Notes: generated by a model not told the origin, from the sequence alone. A stretch of 64,000 nucleotides of DNA from an uncultured Flavobacteriales bacterium (GCA_946482515.1 CAMLRS010000003.1:62001-126000); one strand, 5' to 3'; counted from the first letter of the stretch, positions 18,201 through 27,405 are shown. A program made the numbers and translations.

Positions 18201-18618
18201 AAAGATCTTTGTCCAATTGGGTAGCAGTAACGACCAGCTGACCGTTTTCGGCCCAGCGACGTGCTGTTTCTTTGACCACAGCGAAAGCTTCCGGAAGGAT
18301 TTTTTCAAGAGTTTCCTCGATAACAGCATTGATGTCCTTCGCGAGGCTGTCGATTTCTTCGTAGATGGCTTCCTTATCCAACACGTGCATGTTCGGATCG
18401 TTCGCCTGCTGCTTCAGCTCTTCTACTTTGGCTTCCAATGCAGCCGTTGCTTCGCGGATTTCTTTCCGGAAACGCGCCGTACGCTCGCGCAGCTCGTCAT
18501 CACTAACGGATTGCAAACCGCCGTAGATCGCAGCGACCTGGTCGATAACCGGTTGGTATTTTTTGCGATCGGTAGCCGATTTATCGCCTAATATTTTCTT
18601 TAAAATTCCTCCTAACAT
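15265..18618 (-). CDS. secA: Protein translocase ATPase SecA
   Basis: 1,117 residues, longer than the ~900 of Escherichia coli because of insertions usual in Bacteroidota. Walker A is MQTGEGKT (residues ~191-198), followed by VHVVTVNDYLAKRD, the DEVDSVLIDDARTPLIISG Walker B/DEAD region, the preprotein cross-linking region, and motif VI GRSGRQGDPGSS. The last 15 residues hold the zinc-binding SecB/phospholipid motif CPCGSGKKYKQCHG. SecA drives post-translational export through SecYEG, the first step for all T9SS cargo encoded here. A TATTTTTG element lies 22 bases before the ATG. Confidence 0.98.
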   Translation of the reverse strand: MLGGILKKILGDKSATDRKKYQPVIDQVAAIYGGLQSVSDDELRERTARFRKEIREATAALEAKVEELKQQANDPNMHVLDKEAIYEEIDSLAKDINAVIEETLEKILPEAFAVVKETARRWAENGQLVVTATQLDKDLSVKKDGILIEGEKATWLNHWTAAGADVEWKMVHYDVQLMGGAVLHRGNIAEMQTGEGKTLVATLPVYLNALAGKGVHVVTVNDYLAKRDSEWMGPLYQFHGLTVDCIDKHQPNSPARRAAYEADITFGTNNEFGFDYLRDNMAGSVEDLVQRKHHFAIVDEVDSVLIDDARTPLIISGPTPKGDQHEFYELKPRVEIVVDAQKKYFNQALEEARNLLKVINAPSDDKTDMKMALEEGGIALLRAHRALPKNKNLIKFLSEPGIKAHLQKTENAYMADQGKHMKKIDAELFFVIDEKNNTVELTEKGIDLISGKEDRQFFVMPDVSTEIIQLEKMNLDKEEFLARKDALIRDYSIKSERIHSVSQLLKAYTLFEIENEYVIMDGKIKIVDESTGRIMEGRRYSDGLHQAIEAKENVTVEAATQTYATITLQNYFRMYHKLCGMTGTAETEAKEFWDIYKLDVVVIPTNRPISRKDEHDLVYKTAREKYNAVIEATEKLVAEGRPVLVGTTTVEISEYLSHLLNQKNIRHQVLNAKHHQREAEIVAEAGKAGAVTIATNMAGRGTDIKLGQGVKEAGGLAIIGTERHDSRRVDRQLRGRSGRQGDPGSSQFFVSLEDDLMRKFGSERIAKIMDRLGLKEGEVIQHSMVSKSIERAQKKVEENNFGMRKRLLEYDDVMNAQRKAIYKKRHNALFGDRLDLDVSNMFYDVIESVVANGKNSSYEEFDLEMMRLFGMQAPVDQAHFNKSDLNTLVNDVYDGVQEHYNRKNDLIAVRAYPQIKHVYETMSNYKNIVFPITDGRKMTQFVVNLEEAYNTEGRAIGKALERNIVLGMIDNEWKEHLREMDDLRSSVQQAVYEQKDPLLIYKLESFELFKAMLARLNAETIEFLVRADLPQEQVQEVKSTNREIAANNYEKASTNSAETSTGTKPQRFQGSEGYEEAIRNSAPQREKQQPAVAEAKIGRNDPCPCGSGKKYKQCHGK

Positions 18619-18640
18619 GGTGTTTCAAAAATGCGGAAGC

Positions 18641-18648
18641 CAAAAATA
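18641..18648 (-). promoter_or_regulatory. -7 element of secA
   Basis: Minus strand TATTTTTG ends 22 bases before the ATG at 18618, giving an expected leader of about 18 bases. The rest of the 18619-18845 interval shows no gene or structured element that I can support. Confidence 0.55.
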
Positions 18649-18845
18649 AGCAAAATACCCGGCTTCGAGGTTAATATGTGACGGCTCGTGGTCATAAATT
18701 GTTCCAAAACGATCCGGCTGACAATTTGACTGTTTTTAGTGTCAATGCTCTTTAGGAAAGCGGATGGGCACTGCCGAAACGAGTGCGTTGTTGTATAAGT
18801 TGCTTGTTATCAATTGTCTTGAACTGACGTGGTTTGTGTTTGCCT

Positions 18846-19340
18846 TTACAGCTTGAAAAAATCCTTCACCAGGGCTACATCCACCGGGAGGGTTGATTTT
18901 ACATCGTATTCGCCAATGTGAAAGGTAATAATGGAAACGGCTGTTTGCTCCGGACTATCGAGCACTTCGCTGTTTAGAGGAAGCTCGGAAATCTCAGGAA
19001 ATGAAACCGATTCCAGCGTTCCGTCGAATTCCAGCGGCTTTGATTGATACATCCTGTAATCGTATTGCTGTGTCAGCTTGTTGTTGCTATAGCGGATAAT
19101 TTCACGTCCGTAGGCATTCCACAGCACGATCCGGATCAGCCGGAATGCGATGAACCCGGCAAACACGATTCCCAGAAGAAAACCCGGATTGAATCCTACG
19201 AAAAAGATAACAATGAGTGGCGTCAGGCCCATCAGTACGCCAATGGAAAGCAATGTTCCCGTAATAAAAACAGGTACAGGCTTCGTATACGAAATCAGCT
19301 CGAAATGTTCAGGTGTTCCGGTCAGTATGTTCTTATGCAT
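18846..19340 (-). CDS. Hypothetical two-TM membrane protein
   Basis: 164 residues from the ATG at 19340. Two hydrophobic segments (about residues 28-50 and 54-72: VFITGTLLSIGVLMGLTPLIVIFF, GFLLGIVFAGFIAF) are followed by a soluble ~90-residue C-terminal part. No family recognised. An upstream in-frame TTG at 19346 is inside the TATTTTTG promoter element (19344-19351) and therefore cannot be the start; the ATG is only 3 bases after that element, so the mRNA is expected to be leaderless. It is divergent from guaA. Confidence 0.7.
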   Translation of the reverse strand: MHKNILTGTPEHFELISYTKPVPVFITGTLLSIGVLMGLTPLIVIFFVGFNPGFLLGIVFAGFIAFRLIRIVLWNAYGREIIRYSNNKLTQQYDYRMYQSKPLEFDGTLESVSFPEISELPLNSEVLDSPEQTAVSIITFHIGEYDVKSTLPVDVALVKDFFKL

Positions 19341-19343
19341 GCG

Positions 19344-19351
19344 CAAAAATA
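19344..19351 (-). promoter_or_regulatory. -7 element abutting the start of the 18846-19340 gene
   Basis: Minus strand TATTTTTG is followed by three bases (CGC) and the ATG. With the usual distance from this element to the transcription start, transcription would begin at or next to the A of ATG. Confidence 0.6.
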
Positions 19352-19355
19352 ATTC

Positions 19356-19497
19356 ACAATTCAGAATTCAGAATGCAGAATGCAGAATGCAGAATTAGGA
19401 ATCAGTCATCTAACATCAATCATCCAACATTGAAAATCGTTTCAATTGTGCATTCTGAATTATGCATTCTGCATTGCCAATTGCCCATTCCTGACTA
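19356..19497. repeat. Heptamer arrays filling the guaA divergent promoter region
   Basis: Twelve consecutive 7-bp units run without a break from 19356 to 19439 (ACAATTC, AGAATTC, then three AGAATGC copies, and later AACATCA-type words). After a 9-base gap seven more run from 19449 to 19497 in the opposite orientation (TGCATTC, TGAATTA and so on). The two halves are roughly complementary, so a large hairpin is possible. The guaA -33 TTG lies in one of the units. Confidence 0.85.
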
Positions 19498-19503
19498 TCT
19501 TTG
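19474..19503 (+). promoter_or_regulatory. guaA promoter, TTG-N19-TATCTTTG
   Basis: TTG at 19474-19476 and TATCTTTG at 19496-19503 are separated by 19 bases, the textbook Bacteroidota arrangement. Only 5 bases separate the element from the ATG at 19509, predicting a leaderless message. This is the clearest complete promoter in the window. Confidence 0.8.
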
Positions 19504-19508
19504 TGCCC

Positions 19509-21041
19509 ATGCAGGAAATGATCTTAATTCTCGATTTCGGCTCCCAGTACACGCAATTGATTGCCAGAAGGGTGCGCGAACTGAACGTTTATTGTGAAAT
19601 CCACCCGTGGAATAAAGTGCCCGAGCTCGGTGCACACATCAAGGGGGTTATTCTCTCCGGAAGCCCGTTTTCAACGCGCGACCCGGAATCTCCGAAGCCG
19701 GACCTTTCTGCTATCAGAGGGCATTTCCCGCTTCTGGGCGTTTGTTTCGGTGCACAATACCTCGCACACCATTTCGGTGGTGAAGTATTGCCTTCCTCAA
19801 CTCGTGAATACGGTCGAGCGAATCTGGCTTCCGTCGATCAGAGCAACCCGCTTACTAAAGGAATGTCGGTGAATTCACAGGTGTGGATGAGCCACGGCGA
19901 TACGATCAAAAAAATTCCTGCTCATTATAAAGTCATTGCAAGTACCTCCGATGTGGAATACGCTGGTTATGAAATCGAAGGCGAAACAACCTTCGGGATC
20001 CAGTTCCACCCGGAAGTGTACCATTCACTCGAAGGCGGTATCCTGCTGCGCAACTTCATCGTGGATATCTGCGGCTGCAATCAGAGCTGGACACCGGATT
20101 CGTTTGTAGACGTAACCGTTCAGGAGCTGCGCGAAAAGCTGGGCAACGATAAAGTCATCCTCGGCCTTTCCGGCGGTGTGGATTCTTCCGTAGCGGCTAT
20201 GTTGCTGCACCGTGCAATCGGTGATCGTCTCCACTGTATTTTCGTCGATAACGGCCTGCTCCGCAAAAACGAATTTTCTTCCGTACTGGAATCCTATAAA
20301 GACCTTGGCCTGAATGTGAAAGGCGTAGATGCTTCCGAGTTGTTCTATGCAGAGCTGAAAGGACTTTCCGACCCGGAATTGAAGCGCAAAGCCATCGGAA
20401 AAGTTTTCATCGACGTATTTGATGCGGAATCCAAACTGGTAACCGATGCCAAATGGCTGGGCCAGGGAACAATTTACCCGGATGTGATCGAATCGGTTTC
20501 CGTGAATGGCGGACCTTCGCAAACCATCAAATCGCACCACAACGTGGGCGGCTTGCCGGATTATATGAAACTCAAAGTGGTGGAACCGCTGCGTTTGCTC
20601 TTCAAAGACGAAGTGCGCCGTGTGGGACGCACCCTCAACCTGCCGGAGGCTATCCTGGGTCGTCACCCGTTCCCGGGACCAGGACTCGGAATCCGTATCC
20701 TCGGCGAAGTAACTGCGGAAAAAGTCCGCATTTTGCAGGAAGTCGACGCGATCTTCATCAACGGACTCAAAGAACACGGCCTGTACGACAACGTATGGCA
20801 GGCCGGAGCCATTTTCCTGCCAGTTCAGTCGGTAGGAGTGATGGGCGATGAGCGCACGTATGAAAACGCCGTTGCACTGCGCGCTGTGAGCTCCACTGAT
20901 GGTATGACCGCCGACTGGTGCCACTTGCCTTACGAATTCCTCGCATTGATTTCCAACAAGATCATCAACCAGGTCAAGGGAATCAACCGCGTAACCTACG
21001 ATATCAGCTCCAAACCACCGGCAACGATCGAGTGGGAATAA
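19509..21041 (+). CDS. guaA: GMP synthase (glutamine-hydrolysing)
   Basis: 510 residues. The N-terminal class I amidotransferase domain has [15 protein letters not shown] (nucleophile Cys79) and QFHPEVYHS with the His/Glu pair; the ATP-pyrophosphatase domain has the P-loop GLSGGVDSS at about 225; the C-terminal dimerisation domain ends [15 protein letters not shown]. It converts XMP to GMP. The open frame extends upstream to 19446 but that part is repeat DNA; the ATG at 19509 follows the promoter element by 5 bases and gives the canonical start [16 protein letters not shown]. Confidence 0.97.
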   Translation: MQEMILILDFGSQYTQLIARRVRELNVYCEIHPWNKVPELGAHIKGVILSGSPFSTRDPESPKPDLSAIRGHFPLLGVCFGAQYLAHHFGGEVLPSSTREYGRANLASVDQSNPLTKGMSVNSQVWMSHGDTIKKIPAHYKVIASTSDVEYAGYEIEGETTFGIQFHPEVYHSLEGGILLRNFIVDICGCNQSWTPDSFVDVTVQELREKLGNDKVILGLSGGVDSSVAAMLLHRAIGDRLHCIFVDNGLLRKNEFSSVLESYKDLGLNVKGVDASELFYAELKGLSDPELKRKAIGKVFIDVFDAESKLVTDAKWLGQGTIYPDVIESVSVNGGPSQTIKSHHNVGGLPDYMKLKVVEPLRLLFKDEVRRVGRTLNLPEAILGRHPFPGPGLGIRILGEVTAEKVRILQEVDAIFINGLKEHGLYDNVWQAGAIFLPVQSVGVMGDERTYENAVALRAVSSTDGMTADWCHLPYEFLALISNKIINQVKGINRVTYDISSKPPATIEWE

Positions 21042-21083
21042 GCGCTGGCATGCGAATTGCAAAACGGTATAAAACCTTGTGAT

Positions 21084-22865
21084 ATGAAGCAACTACTTTT
21101 GATCGTGGCAGTGTTGTTCGGAACCTTTGCGTATGCACAGACCGAAGACGTTGTATACGAATACAAAAAAGGCAAGAAATACATTGTGCATTATGCCGAA
21201 GAAGGCAACACGCTCTGGGGCCTTCACGCCACTTACCATGTTCCGGTAAACGACATCATTGCTGCCAATCCGGGCATTGAAAAAGGACTGAAGGAAGGGC
21301 AGAAAGTAGTCATTCCTGTTGGAAACGCCGAAGCCGGAACCCGCGATGGCATGATGGTGAAAGAACACACCGTTGTCAAAGGCGATACGCCTTACAGCCT
21401 TGCTAAAAAAGGTGGCTGCACGGTCGATGAGCTGAATGCGTTGAACCCGGATATCAAAAACGGCTTGAAAATAGGGCAGGTTGTCCGCATTCCGGTGAAA
21501 TACACTGCGCCGGTTCAAAAGCCGGTTGAAACGGTGGAACAACCCGATACGCCAAAACAGCCGCAGCCGGTTGTGACATTTACAGACACCGTGATCAGTC
21601 ACACCGTTCGCGACGACGAAACCCTGTATTCCATTTCCAAGCGCTTCATGGTGCCGGTGATCGAATTGCAGGAATTCAATAAATTGAAATCCAATAAGAT
21701 CAAGCCGGGTGATGTGATCCGCATCCCGATGAAAAAAGAGCAGGTGAAACAGATCGAAGTTCGTTCCGTTGAGCCCATCAAGCCGGAGCGCAAGATCGAC
21801 CAGGAATTACTCTTCAAAAACAAAGACGAATACCACATTGCCGTGATGCTGCCGTTCTACCTCGATGGCGGAACCGGCTCATCGGAGGCACTGAAAAATA
21901 TCGCGACCGAATTTTACATGGGTATCGAGCTTGCTGCCGATTCACTCGAAGATCTTGGCCTGAAAGCAGTGTTGCACGTTTACGATGTAGCCAACGACAG
22001 CCTCGATGTGGTGAACACGCTGAAAAAGCCGGAAATGAAAAACATGGACCTGATCATCGGGCCATTGTTGCCGCAAGGAGCCGAGATCGTTGGGAACTGG
22101 TGCAAAGCCAACCAGATTCGACTGGTGTGTCCATCTGCCTGCAACAGCGCTATGCTGAAGAACAATCCGTATGTCTATGCAGCCGTTCCGTCTGATATCA
22201 CGCAGGAGCAGATTACCGCCCGCTACGTGATCGAGCACCACAGCAAAGATCAGATTGTGCTGGTGAATACCGGCGTGGCCAAAGACAAGGAATTGTACGA
22301 TGCCTTCCGCGCACGTTTCATGGAGCTTTCCAAGACCAAAGGAAACATCAAGCTCATCGAGATCAAAACAGCCGATCTGGCAGCTTACATCCGCAAAAAT
22401 GCCGGTACAGTATTCGTCGTTCCTACACGCGATCGCTCAGCGGCCGTGAACTTCATGAATACGCTCCACAAATCGGGCTCGAAAGCCGGTAACGGTACGA
22501 TCTCTGTTTTCGGAACGAAAGACTGGGCGAACTTCGACGACATCAAAGGCGTTGTACGCAATAAATACAATGTGCACTGGGCTTCTTCCAGCGATTTGAA
22601 CTATACTTTACCGGAGACCAAAAGCCTGTTGCGTCGTTACCGTGCAAAATACCATTCGGATATGTCGCGTTACGGCGCACACGGCTTCGACGTGATGTAC
22701 TACTTCACGCGCTCACTGCTCATGGACAAAAAGCCGGAGCAGGGCGTCATGAACGCTTTCGACATGAAACAGATCAGCGAAGGAAACGGTTTTGAGAACG
22801 ATCAGTGCTTCATTCTGAAGAACACCGATTTCGAGTTGGTCCGCGTAGCCCTGATGCATGAATAA
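21084..22865 (+). CDS. LysM-repeat plus periplasmic-binding-fold protein
   Basis: 593 residues from the ATG at 21084, which gives a clean signal peptide (MKQLLLIVAVLFGTFAYAQ); the frame's upstream TTG is not needed. Three LysM-type repeats occupy ~25-75, ~85-135 and ~175-220 (HTVVKGDTPYSLAKKGGCTVDELNALNP; HTVRDDETLYSISKRFMVPVIELQEFN), for peptidoglycan binding. From ~250 the protein has a type I periplasmic-binding fold related to branched-chain amino-acid receptors (HIAVMLPFYLDGG; LIIGPLLPQGAEIVGNW). The role is unknown. The next gene, hemF, starts 8 bases before the stop. Confidence 0.85.
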   Translation: MKQLLLIVAVLFGTFAYAQTEDVVYEYKKGKKYIVHYAEEGNTLWGLHATYHVPVNDIIAANPGIEKGLKEGQKVVIPVGNAEAGTRDGMMVKEHTVVKGDTPYSLAKKGGCTVDELNALNPDIKNGLKIGQVVRIPVKYTAPVQKPVETVEQPDTPKQPQPVVTFTDTVISHTVRDDETLYSISKRFMVPVIELQEFNKLKSNKIKPGDVIRIPMKKEQVKQIEVRSVEPIKPERKIDQELLFKNKDEYHIAVMLPFYLDGGTGSSEALKNIATEFYMGIELAADSLEDLGLKAVLHVYDVANDSLDVVNTLKKPEMKNMDLIIGPLLPQGAEIVGNWCKANQIRLVCPSACNSAMLKNNPYVYAAVPSDITQEQITARYVIEHHSKDQIVLVNTGVAKDKELYDAFRARFMELSKTKGNIKLIEIKTADLAAYIRKNAGTVFVVPTRDRSAAVNFMNTLHKSGSKAGNGTISVFGTKDWANFDDIKGVVRNKYNVHWASSSDLNYTLPETKSLLRRYRAKYHSDMSRYGAHGFDVMYYFTRSLLMDKKPEQGVMNAFDMKQISEGNGFENDQCFILKNTDFELVRVALMHE

Positions 22866-23748
22866 AGAACAGATCGCAGCGGCCATGCGTGAATTGCAGC
22901 TCTTCATCTGCGAAGGGCTGGAGCGTGTGGATGGCAAAGCACGTTTTACAGAAGATCCCTGGACCAGGGAAGAAGGTGGAGGCGGTTTCACACGCACCAT
23001 TCGCAATGGCGATCTGCTGGAAAAAGGCGGCGTAGCCTATTCGGCCGTTCACGGTCCGGTAAGCGATGTAATGCGCAACCAGCTGCAGCTCGACGGCAAT
23101 TCCTTTTTTGCTACCGGCGTTTCCATCGTTTTACATCCGCACAATCCGCACGTACCGATCATTCATATGAATGTGCGTTATTTCGAGTTGGATACAGGCA
23201 TTTACTGGTTTGGTGGCGGTATCGACCTCACACCGCATTATATAGTGCCGGAACAGGCGGTGCTTTTCCATGAGCGTCTCAAAACCATTTGCGATCAGTT
23301 CGACACGGCATTCTACCCGAAATTCAAATCCTGGGCAGATACCTATTTCTACATTCCGCATCGCAAGGAAACGCGCGGCATCGGCGGAGTGTTCTTCGAC
23401 CACCTGAACAATCATCCGACGCTTTCGAAAGAACAGCTGTTTGAGTTCTGTCAATTGCTGGGACGCAGCTTCCCGGATATTTATGCTGAACAGGCGGAAA
23501 AAGGCCGTCATAAATCCTTTTCAGAAGCCGAATTGCAATGGCGCGATTTGCGTCGCGGGCGTTATGTGGAATTCAACCTGGTAAACGACCGTGGAACCAA
23601 ATTCGGACTACTGAGCGGCGGCCGCACGGAATCCATCCTGATGAGCCTTCCGGCCGTTGCCAACTGGGAATACAACTACCAGCCGATCGAAGGCTCGCGT
23701 GAAGCCGAGACCCTGGCACTCCTTTCAACTGAACAGAACTGGCTCTAA
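22858..23748 (+). CDS. hemF: Oxygen-dependent coproporphyrinogen III oxidase
   Basis: 296 residues, normal for aerobic HemF. Characteristic segments are GGGGFTRTIRNGDLLEKGGV, the core HPHNPHVPIIHMNVRYFE, WFGGGIDLTPHY, FYIPHRKETRGIGGVFFDH and the C-terminal YVEFNLVNDRGTKFGL followed by GRTESILMSLP. It decarboxylates coproporphyrinogen III to protoporphyrinogen IX in haem synthesis and needs O2, so the organism respires aerobically. The ATG overlaps the preceding gene by 8 bases, suggesting translational coupling with the LysM protein, an unexpected pairing. Confidence 0.96.
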   Translation: MNKEQIAAAMRELQLFICEGLERVDGKARFTEDPWTREEGGGGFTRTIRNGDLLEKGGVAYSAVHGPVSDVMRNQLQLDGNSFFATGVSIVLHPHNPHVPIIHMNVRYFELDTGIYWFGGGIDLTPHYIVPEQAVLFHERLKTICDQFDTAFYPKFKSWADTYFYIPHRKETRGIGGVFFDHLNNHPTLSKEQLFEFCQLLGRSFPDIYAEQAEKGRHKSFSEAELQWRDLRRGRYVEFNLVNDRGTKFGLLSGGRTESILMSLPAVANWEYNYQPIEGSREAETLALLSTEQNWL

Positions 23749-23902
23749 CAGTTTGGAAAAATTGCGTGAAATCTGCAACAATTCTTGCTGCAGACCCTCC
23801 TGAAACGTAACTTCAACGGGCTTTTCAGACGTTTTTATGCAGAAATGTCAAAAAAGCAACCCACTATAACTCATACCGTTAAACGGTTAGAACTCACTTA
23901 CT

Positions 23903-24274
23903 ATGAAGGATTTATTACTACTCAGTATCCTTGTTTTTGCCTCTGTTTCTATGCACGCACAGGAACAAACACGAACATTGACAGCTCAGCCTGTCAAGCA
24001 GGAAACCGTTGCTGCTAAGCCCATCAAGCTGCAAAAAGTGCAGCCGGCTCCCGGAACCATTCTCACCAACGAAACCGATTCTCTAGCAGGAGAAACCGCT
24101 GCGCATTGCGATGCGGTGATTGCTGCCATTGATCAGAAAATAGCCTATGTTCAGGCTGATCCGGAAATGTCAGGTCGTGCCCAGGCCAATGGCTGGTTTG
24201 AAAAAATGGCCGGTTACCGAGCGAATTACGTTGCGCGGAAGGAAGCACTTCTGCTCCGCGAGGAACAACACTAA
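23903..24274 (+). CDS. Small exported hypothetical protein
   Basis: 123 residues with a signal peptide (LLLSILVFASVSMHAQ). The mature part is Q/K/A rich, then has one predicted helix pair around SLAGETAAHCDAVIAAIDQKIAYVQ with a single cysteine. No family recognised. It lies 11 bases before the start of the large adhesin-like gene at 24286 and is probably cotranscribed with it. Confidence 0.65.
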   Translation: MKDLLLLSILVFASVSMHAQEQTRTLTAQPVKQETVAAKPIKLQKVQPAPGTILTNETDSLAGETAAHCDAVIAAIDQKIAYVQADPEMSGRAQANGWFEKMAGYRANYVARKEALLLREEQH

Positions 24275-24285
24275 ACTGCTATTCT

Positions 24286-27200
24286 ATGAAAACATTCTCC
24301 TCCTCACTCTTATTCGTGTTTGCATTGTTGTGCGGTTCGACAGGACTTGCCCAGGGTGCAGATTGTGCCAACGCCGATCCGTTCTGTACGGAAAACGGTG
24401 CGGCTTTTCCCGCTTCAACCAATACAGAAGCCGAATCCGGTCCTGATTACGGTTGCCTCTGGTCGCAGCCCAACCCGGCCTGGTATTTCTTTGAAATAGC
24501 CACCAGCGGCGATATCGATATCTCGCTCACCAATTCTGCTTATGTCGACGTAGATTTCATCTGCTGGGGACCTTTCGCCAACCTTGGATCGGCATGCTCC
24601 AACCTGACCTTTGGAAACATAGTGGATTGCAGCTACGATCCGCAGGAATTTGAAGAGATCAACATTCCGAATGCCGTTGCAGGGGAATTCTACATGCTGC
24701 TCATCACGAACTACTCCGGCGATCCGACCGACATTTTTGCCGATCAGATCGGTGGAAATGGCGCGACCGATTGTTCCATCCTGACACCTTGTGTGATCAC
24801 CAACTTTACGGTCAACCTAGGTGCCTGTGACGGAGCCGGAAATTACGCAGCTACCGGCAGTTTTGTCTACAACGACAATCCGGGAAGCGGCAGCGTGATT
24901 GTTGAAGTGGACAACGGAACCACAACCTATACACAGACTTTCAACCCGCCGTTTACCAACGGACAGACCTACAACTTCAATATTCCGAATATTCCGGGCG
25001 ATGGAGCGGCTTCGACTATTACAGTCTATTTCACGGCAGACAACGGTTGCATGCAGGAAATCGATTACATCGCACCCAATTGTGTGTCATCGTGTTATTT
25101 CGACTGGATCTCAGCGGAAATCGGAGCCTGTGAAGAGGACTATACTTATACCGTTACCGGGGAATTCAGCTACGATGGCAATCCGGGATCCGGAACACTC
25201 ATTGTGGAAGTCGACAACGGAACAGATGTCTATACACAAGTGTTCAATCCGCCGTTTGTAGACGGCCAGTTGTACAATTTCTCCATTTCGGGCATTCCGA
25301 CAAACGGAGCCACATCGACGATTACAGCTTATTTTTCGGATGATCCGAGCTGTACCGTTTCCCTCGATCCATATGAAGCACCGAATTGCGGCTGCCAGGC
25401 AGATATAGGAACCTTTACAGAAAGTATAACCGATGATCCGGTGGTATTGTGCTACGGTGATCAGTATACAGTAACGCCAAACGGCGATATGGTTCCGCCG
25501 GAAGAAGCATTCGATCCGCCAGGACCGACGTATGATCCGGGAATTGGCTGGCTGGTGTATTCCTGCCCTCCAACTATTGGTGTAACACCAAGTCCGACTG
25601 AAGATCCGGTCAATGACCCATGCCTCGTTTCCCAGATTAACGGAGAGATCGCCATTGTATATCTTGATGATCTTCCGGAGATAAACGACCAGTACTGGAT
25701 CGACACGTATCCGGGAGTGTTTACAGACAACATCGTGTATTTCGTGCCGATCACGATTTACAGTGTAACGGATGGATACTACAACTATACAAATACACCG
25801 ATGCCGTGTTATGATTTGGGCGATCCGTTTGCGGTGCAATACCTGCCGGAAGTGGAATCGGATTTTGACGAAGACTGTTCGGCCGGAACTGTAACGGCAA
25901 CATTCAGCGGTGGTTTACCGGCTATCGACGGCTCTTCGTTTACGGTAGTTCCCGGAACCCTGACACCGGCATCTGCCAATTTTGTGAATACATCCTGTGG
26001 CAACGGCGGAAACATCGTGCTGGAAAACGTCAATGTAGGCGATAACTATTCCTTCGAAGTTACCGATCCGAACGGTTGTACGGTGACCATTTCCGGAACA
26101 ATGGACGGCTCAGGCAACGCCACCATGACCTATCCGGATACCGACTACTGCATCGACGAAGCCGATCCTACACCGGCTATTGTAGGCTTGCAGGGCGGAA
26201 CATACACCAGCACGGCCGGCTTATCGCTCAATGCGACGACAGGAACCATCGATCTTTCGGCATCAACACCGGCAACCTATACCATTACGTATACAGGTCC
26301 GGGCGCATTGTGCCCGCCGGTAAGCACCTTTACACTTACGATTCATGCGCTTCCGGTTGTGAATGCCGGTCCTGACCAGAACGTTTGCGAAGGCGGGCAG
26401 GTAACATTAACAGCAACCGGTGCAGCGACTTACAACTGGGACAACGGCGTAACGAATGGCGTAGCATTTTATCCAGCTGCAACGCAGACATATACCGTTA
26501 CAGGTGAATCGGCAGCAGGCTGTGAGGCCACAGACCAGGTAACCGTTACCGTTTTACCCGAGCCTCAGCCGGTATTCATTGCAGATGTAACGCAAGGGTG
26601 TTCACCGCTGGAGGTGACATTTACGAATCAAAGCGGTGGAAATAACTGTACCTGGGATTTCGGCGACGGAACTACGGCAACAGGCTGTGGATCGGTAACA
26701 CATACCTTTTACGGAGTGGGCTGCTATGATATCACGCTGACGGTAGAACAGGCCGCAGGCTGCGTGGGAACGAACACACAAGCGAACATGGTGTGCGTGA
26801 GTCCGGATCCTGTAGCTTCGTTCACACCGGTTCCGAATATCCTGACGCTTACCGATCCGGTTTCGCAGATGGTCAACAATTCCACCAACGCAACTTCGTA
26901 CCACTGGAATTTTGGCGACGGAACCGAATCCACGGCAACAGCTCCGCTGCATACTTTCCCGGATGATGAAGCAGGCTCTTACAGCATTCAGCTGATCGCT
27001 TATTCCGCTTTCGGCTGTACCGATACCGCTTATGCAACCGTGATCATCAACGAAGACCTTATTTTCTACGTTCCGAATGCGTTTACGCCCGACAACGACG
27101 AGTTTAATCAGGGCTTTGTTCCGGTGTTCACCAGCGGTTTCGATCCGTACAACTTCAACATGCTGATTTTCGACCGCTGGGGCGAAATCATCTTTGAATC

Positions 27201-27342
27201 AAACAACTCCGGAGCCGGCTGGGACGGGACTTACCAGGGCAAACCGGTCAAGGAAGGAGTTTACACCTGGAAAATCGAATTCAAGCGTTCTGAAAACGAT
27301 GCGAATCAGATCGCCATTGGCCACGTAAGCCTTTTGCGATAG
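24286..27342 (+). CDS. PKD-domain T9SS type B (gliding-associated) cargo protein
   Basis: 1,018 residues with a signal peptide ending GSTGLAQ. Residues ~165-365 contain an internal tandem duplication: both copies have NPGSGxxIVEVDNGT, a FNPPFxxGQxYNF stretch and an APNC ending. Later come PKD domains (CTWDFGDGTTA near 790; YHWNFGDGTEST near 870). The last ~90 residues are a CHU_C/gliding-motility-associated signal (FYVPNAFTPDNDEFNQGF ... FDRWGEIIFES ... VYTWKIEF), the type B sorting domain. It is therefore predicted to be secreted by T9SS onto the surface as an adhesin-like protein. A strong terminator follows. Confidence 0.88.
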   Translation: MKTFSSSLLFVFALLCGSTGLAQGADCANADPFCTENGAAFPASTNTEAESGPDYGCLWSQPNPAWYFFEIATSGDIDISLTNSAYVDVDFICWGPFANLGSACSNLTFGNIVDCSYDPQEFEEINIPNAVAGEFYMLLITNYSGDPTDIFADQIGGNGATDCSILTPCVITNFTVNLGACDGAGNYAATGSFVYNDNPGSGSVIVEVDNGTTTYTQTFNPPFTNGQTYNFNIPNIPGDGAASTITVYFTADNGCMQEIDYIAPNCVSSCYFDWISAEIGACEEDYTYTVTGEFSYDGNPGSGTLIVEVDNGTDVYTQVFNPPFVDGQLYNFSISGIPTNGATSTITAYFSDDPSCTVSLDPYEAPNCGCQADIGTFTESITDDPVVLCYGDQYTVTPNGDMVPPEEAFDPPGPTYDPGIGWLVYSCPPTIGVTPSPTEDPVNDPCLVSQINGEIAIVYLDDLPEINDQYWIDTYPGVFTDNIVYFVPITIYSVTDGYYNYTNTPMPCYDLGDPFAVQYLPEVESDFDEDCSAGTVTATFSGGLPAIDGSSFTVVPGTLTPASANFVNTSCGNGGNIVLENVNVGDNYSFEVTDPNGCTVTISGTMDGSGNATMTYPDTDYCIDEADPTPAIVGLQGGTYTSTAGLSLNATTGTIDLSASTPATYTITYTGPGALCPPVSTFTLTIHALPVVNAGPDQNVCEGGQVTLTATGAATYNWDNGVTNGVAFYPAATQTYTVTGESAAGCEATDQVTVTVLPEPQPVFIADVTQGCSPLEVTFTNQSGGNNCTWDFGDGTTATGCGSVTHTFYGVGCYDITLTVEQAAGCVGTNTQANMVCVSPDPVASFTPVPNILTLTDPVSQMVNNSTNATSYHWNFGDGTESTATAPLHTFPDDEAGSYSIQLIAYSAFGCTDTAYATVIINEDLIFYVPNAFTPDNDEFNQGFVPVFTSGFDPYNFNMLIFDRWGEIIFESNNSGAGWDGTYQGKPVKEGVYTWKIEFKRSENDANQIAIGHVSLLR

Positions 27343-27368
27343 GCTTTCAAGAATTGCCTCATTTATTG

Positions 27369-27405
27369 AAAACACGCGGCCAACCAGTCGCGTGTTTTGA
27401 TTTTA
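27369..27405 (+). terminator. Intrinsic terminator after the 24286 gene
   Basis: AAAACACGCG (27369-27378) pairs perfectly with CGCGTGTTTT (27389-27398) across a 10-base loop and is followed by GATTTT. Confidence 0.85.

Noticed and set aside
19356..19497. CRISPR-like array
   Set aside because: Repeat units are only 7 bp, degenerate and contiguous with no spacers, and no cas gene is present; this is a short tandem repeat.
19446..19508. N-terminal extension of GuaA from 19446
   Set aside because: The extension is translated from heptamer repeat DNA and overlaps the promoter; the canonical GuaA start is at 19509.
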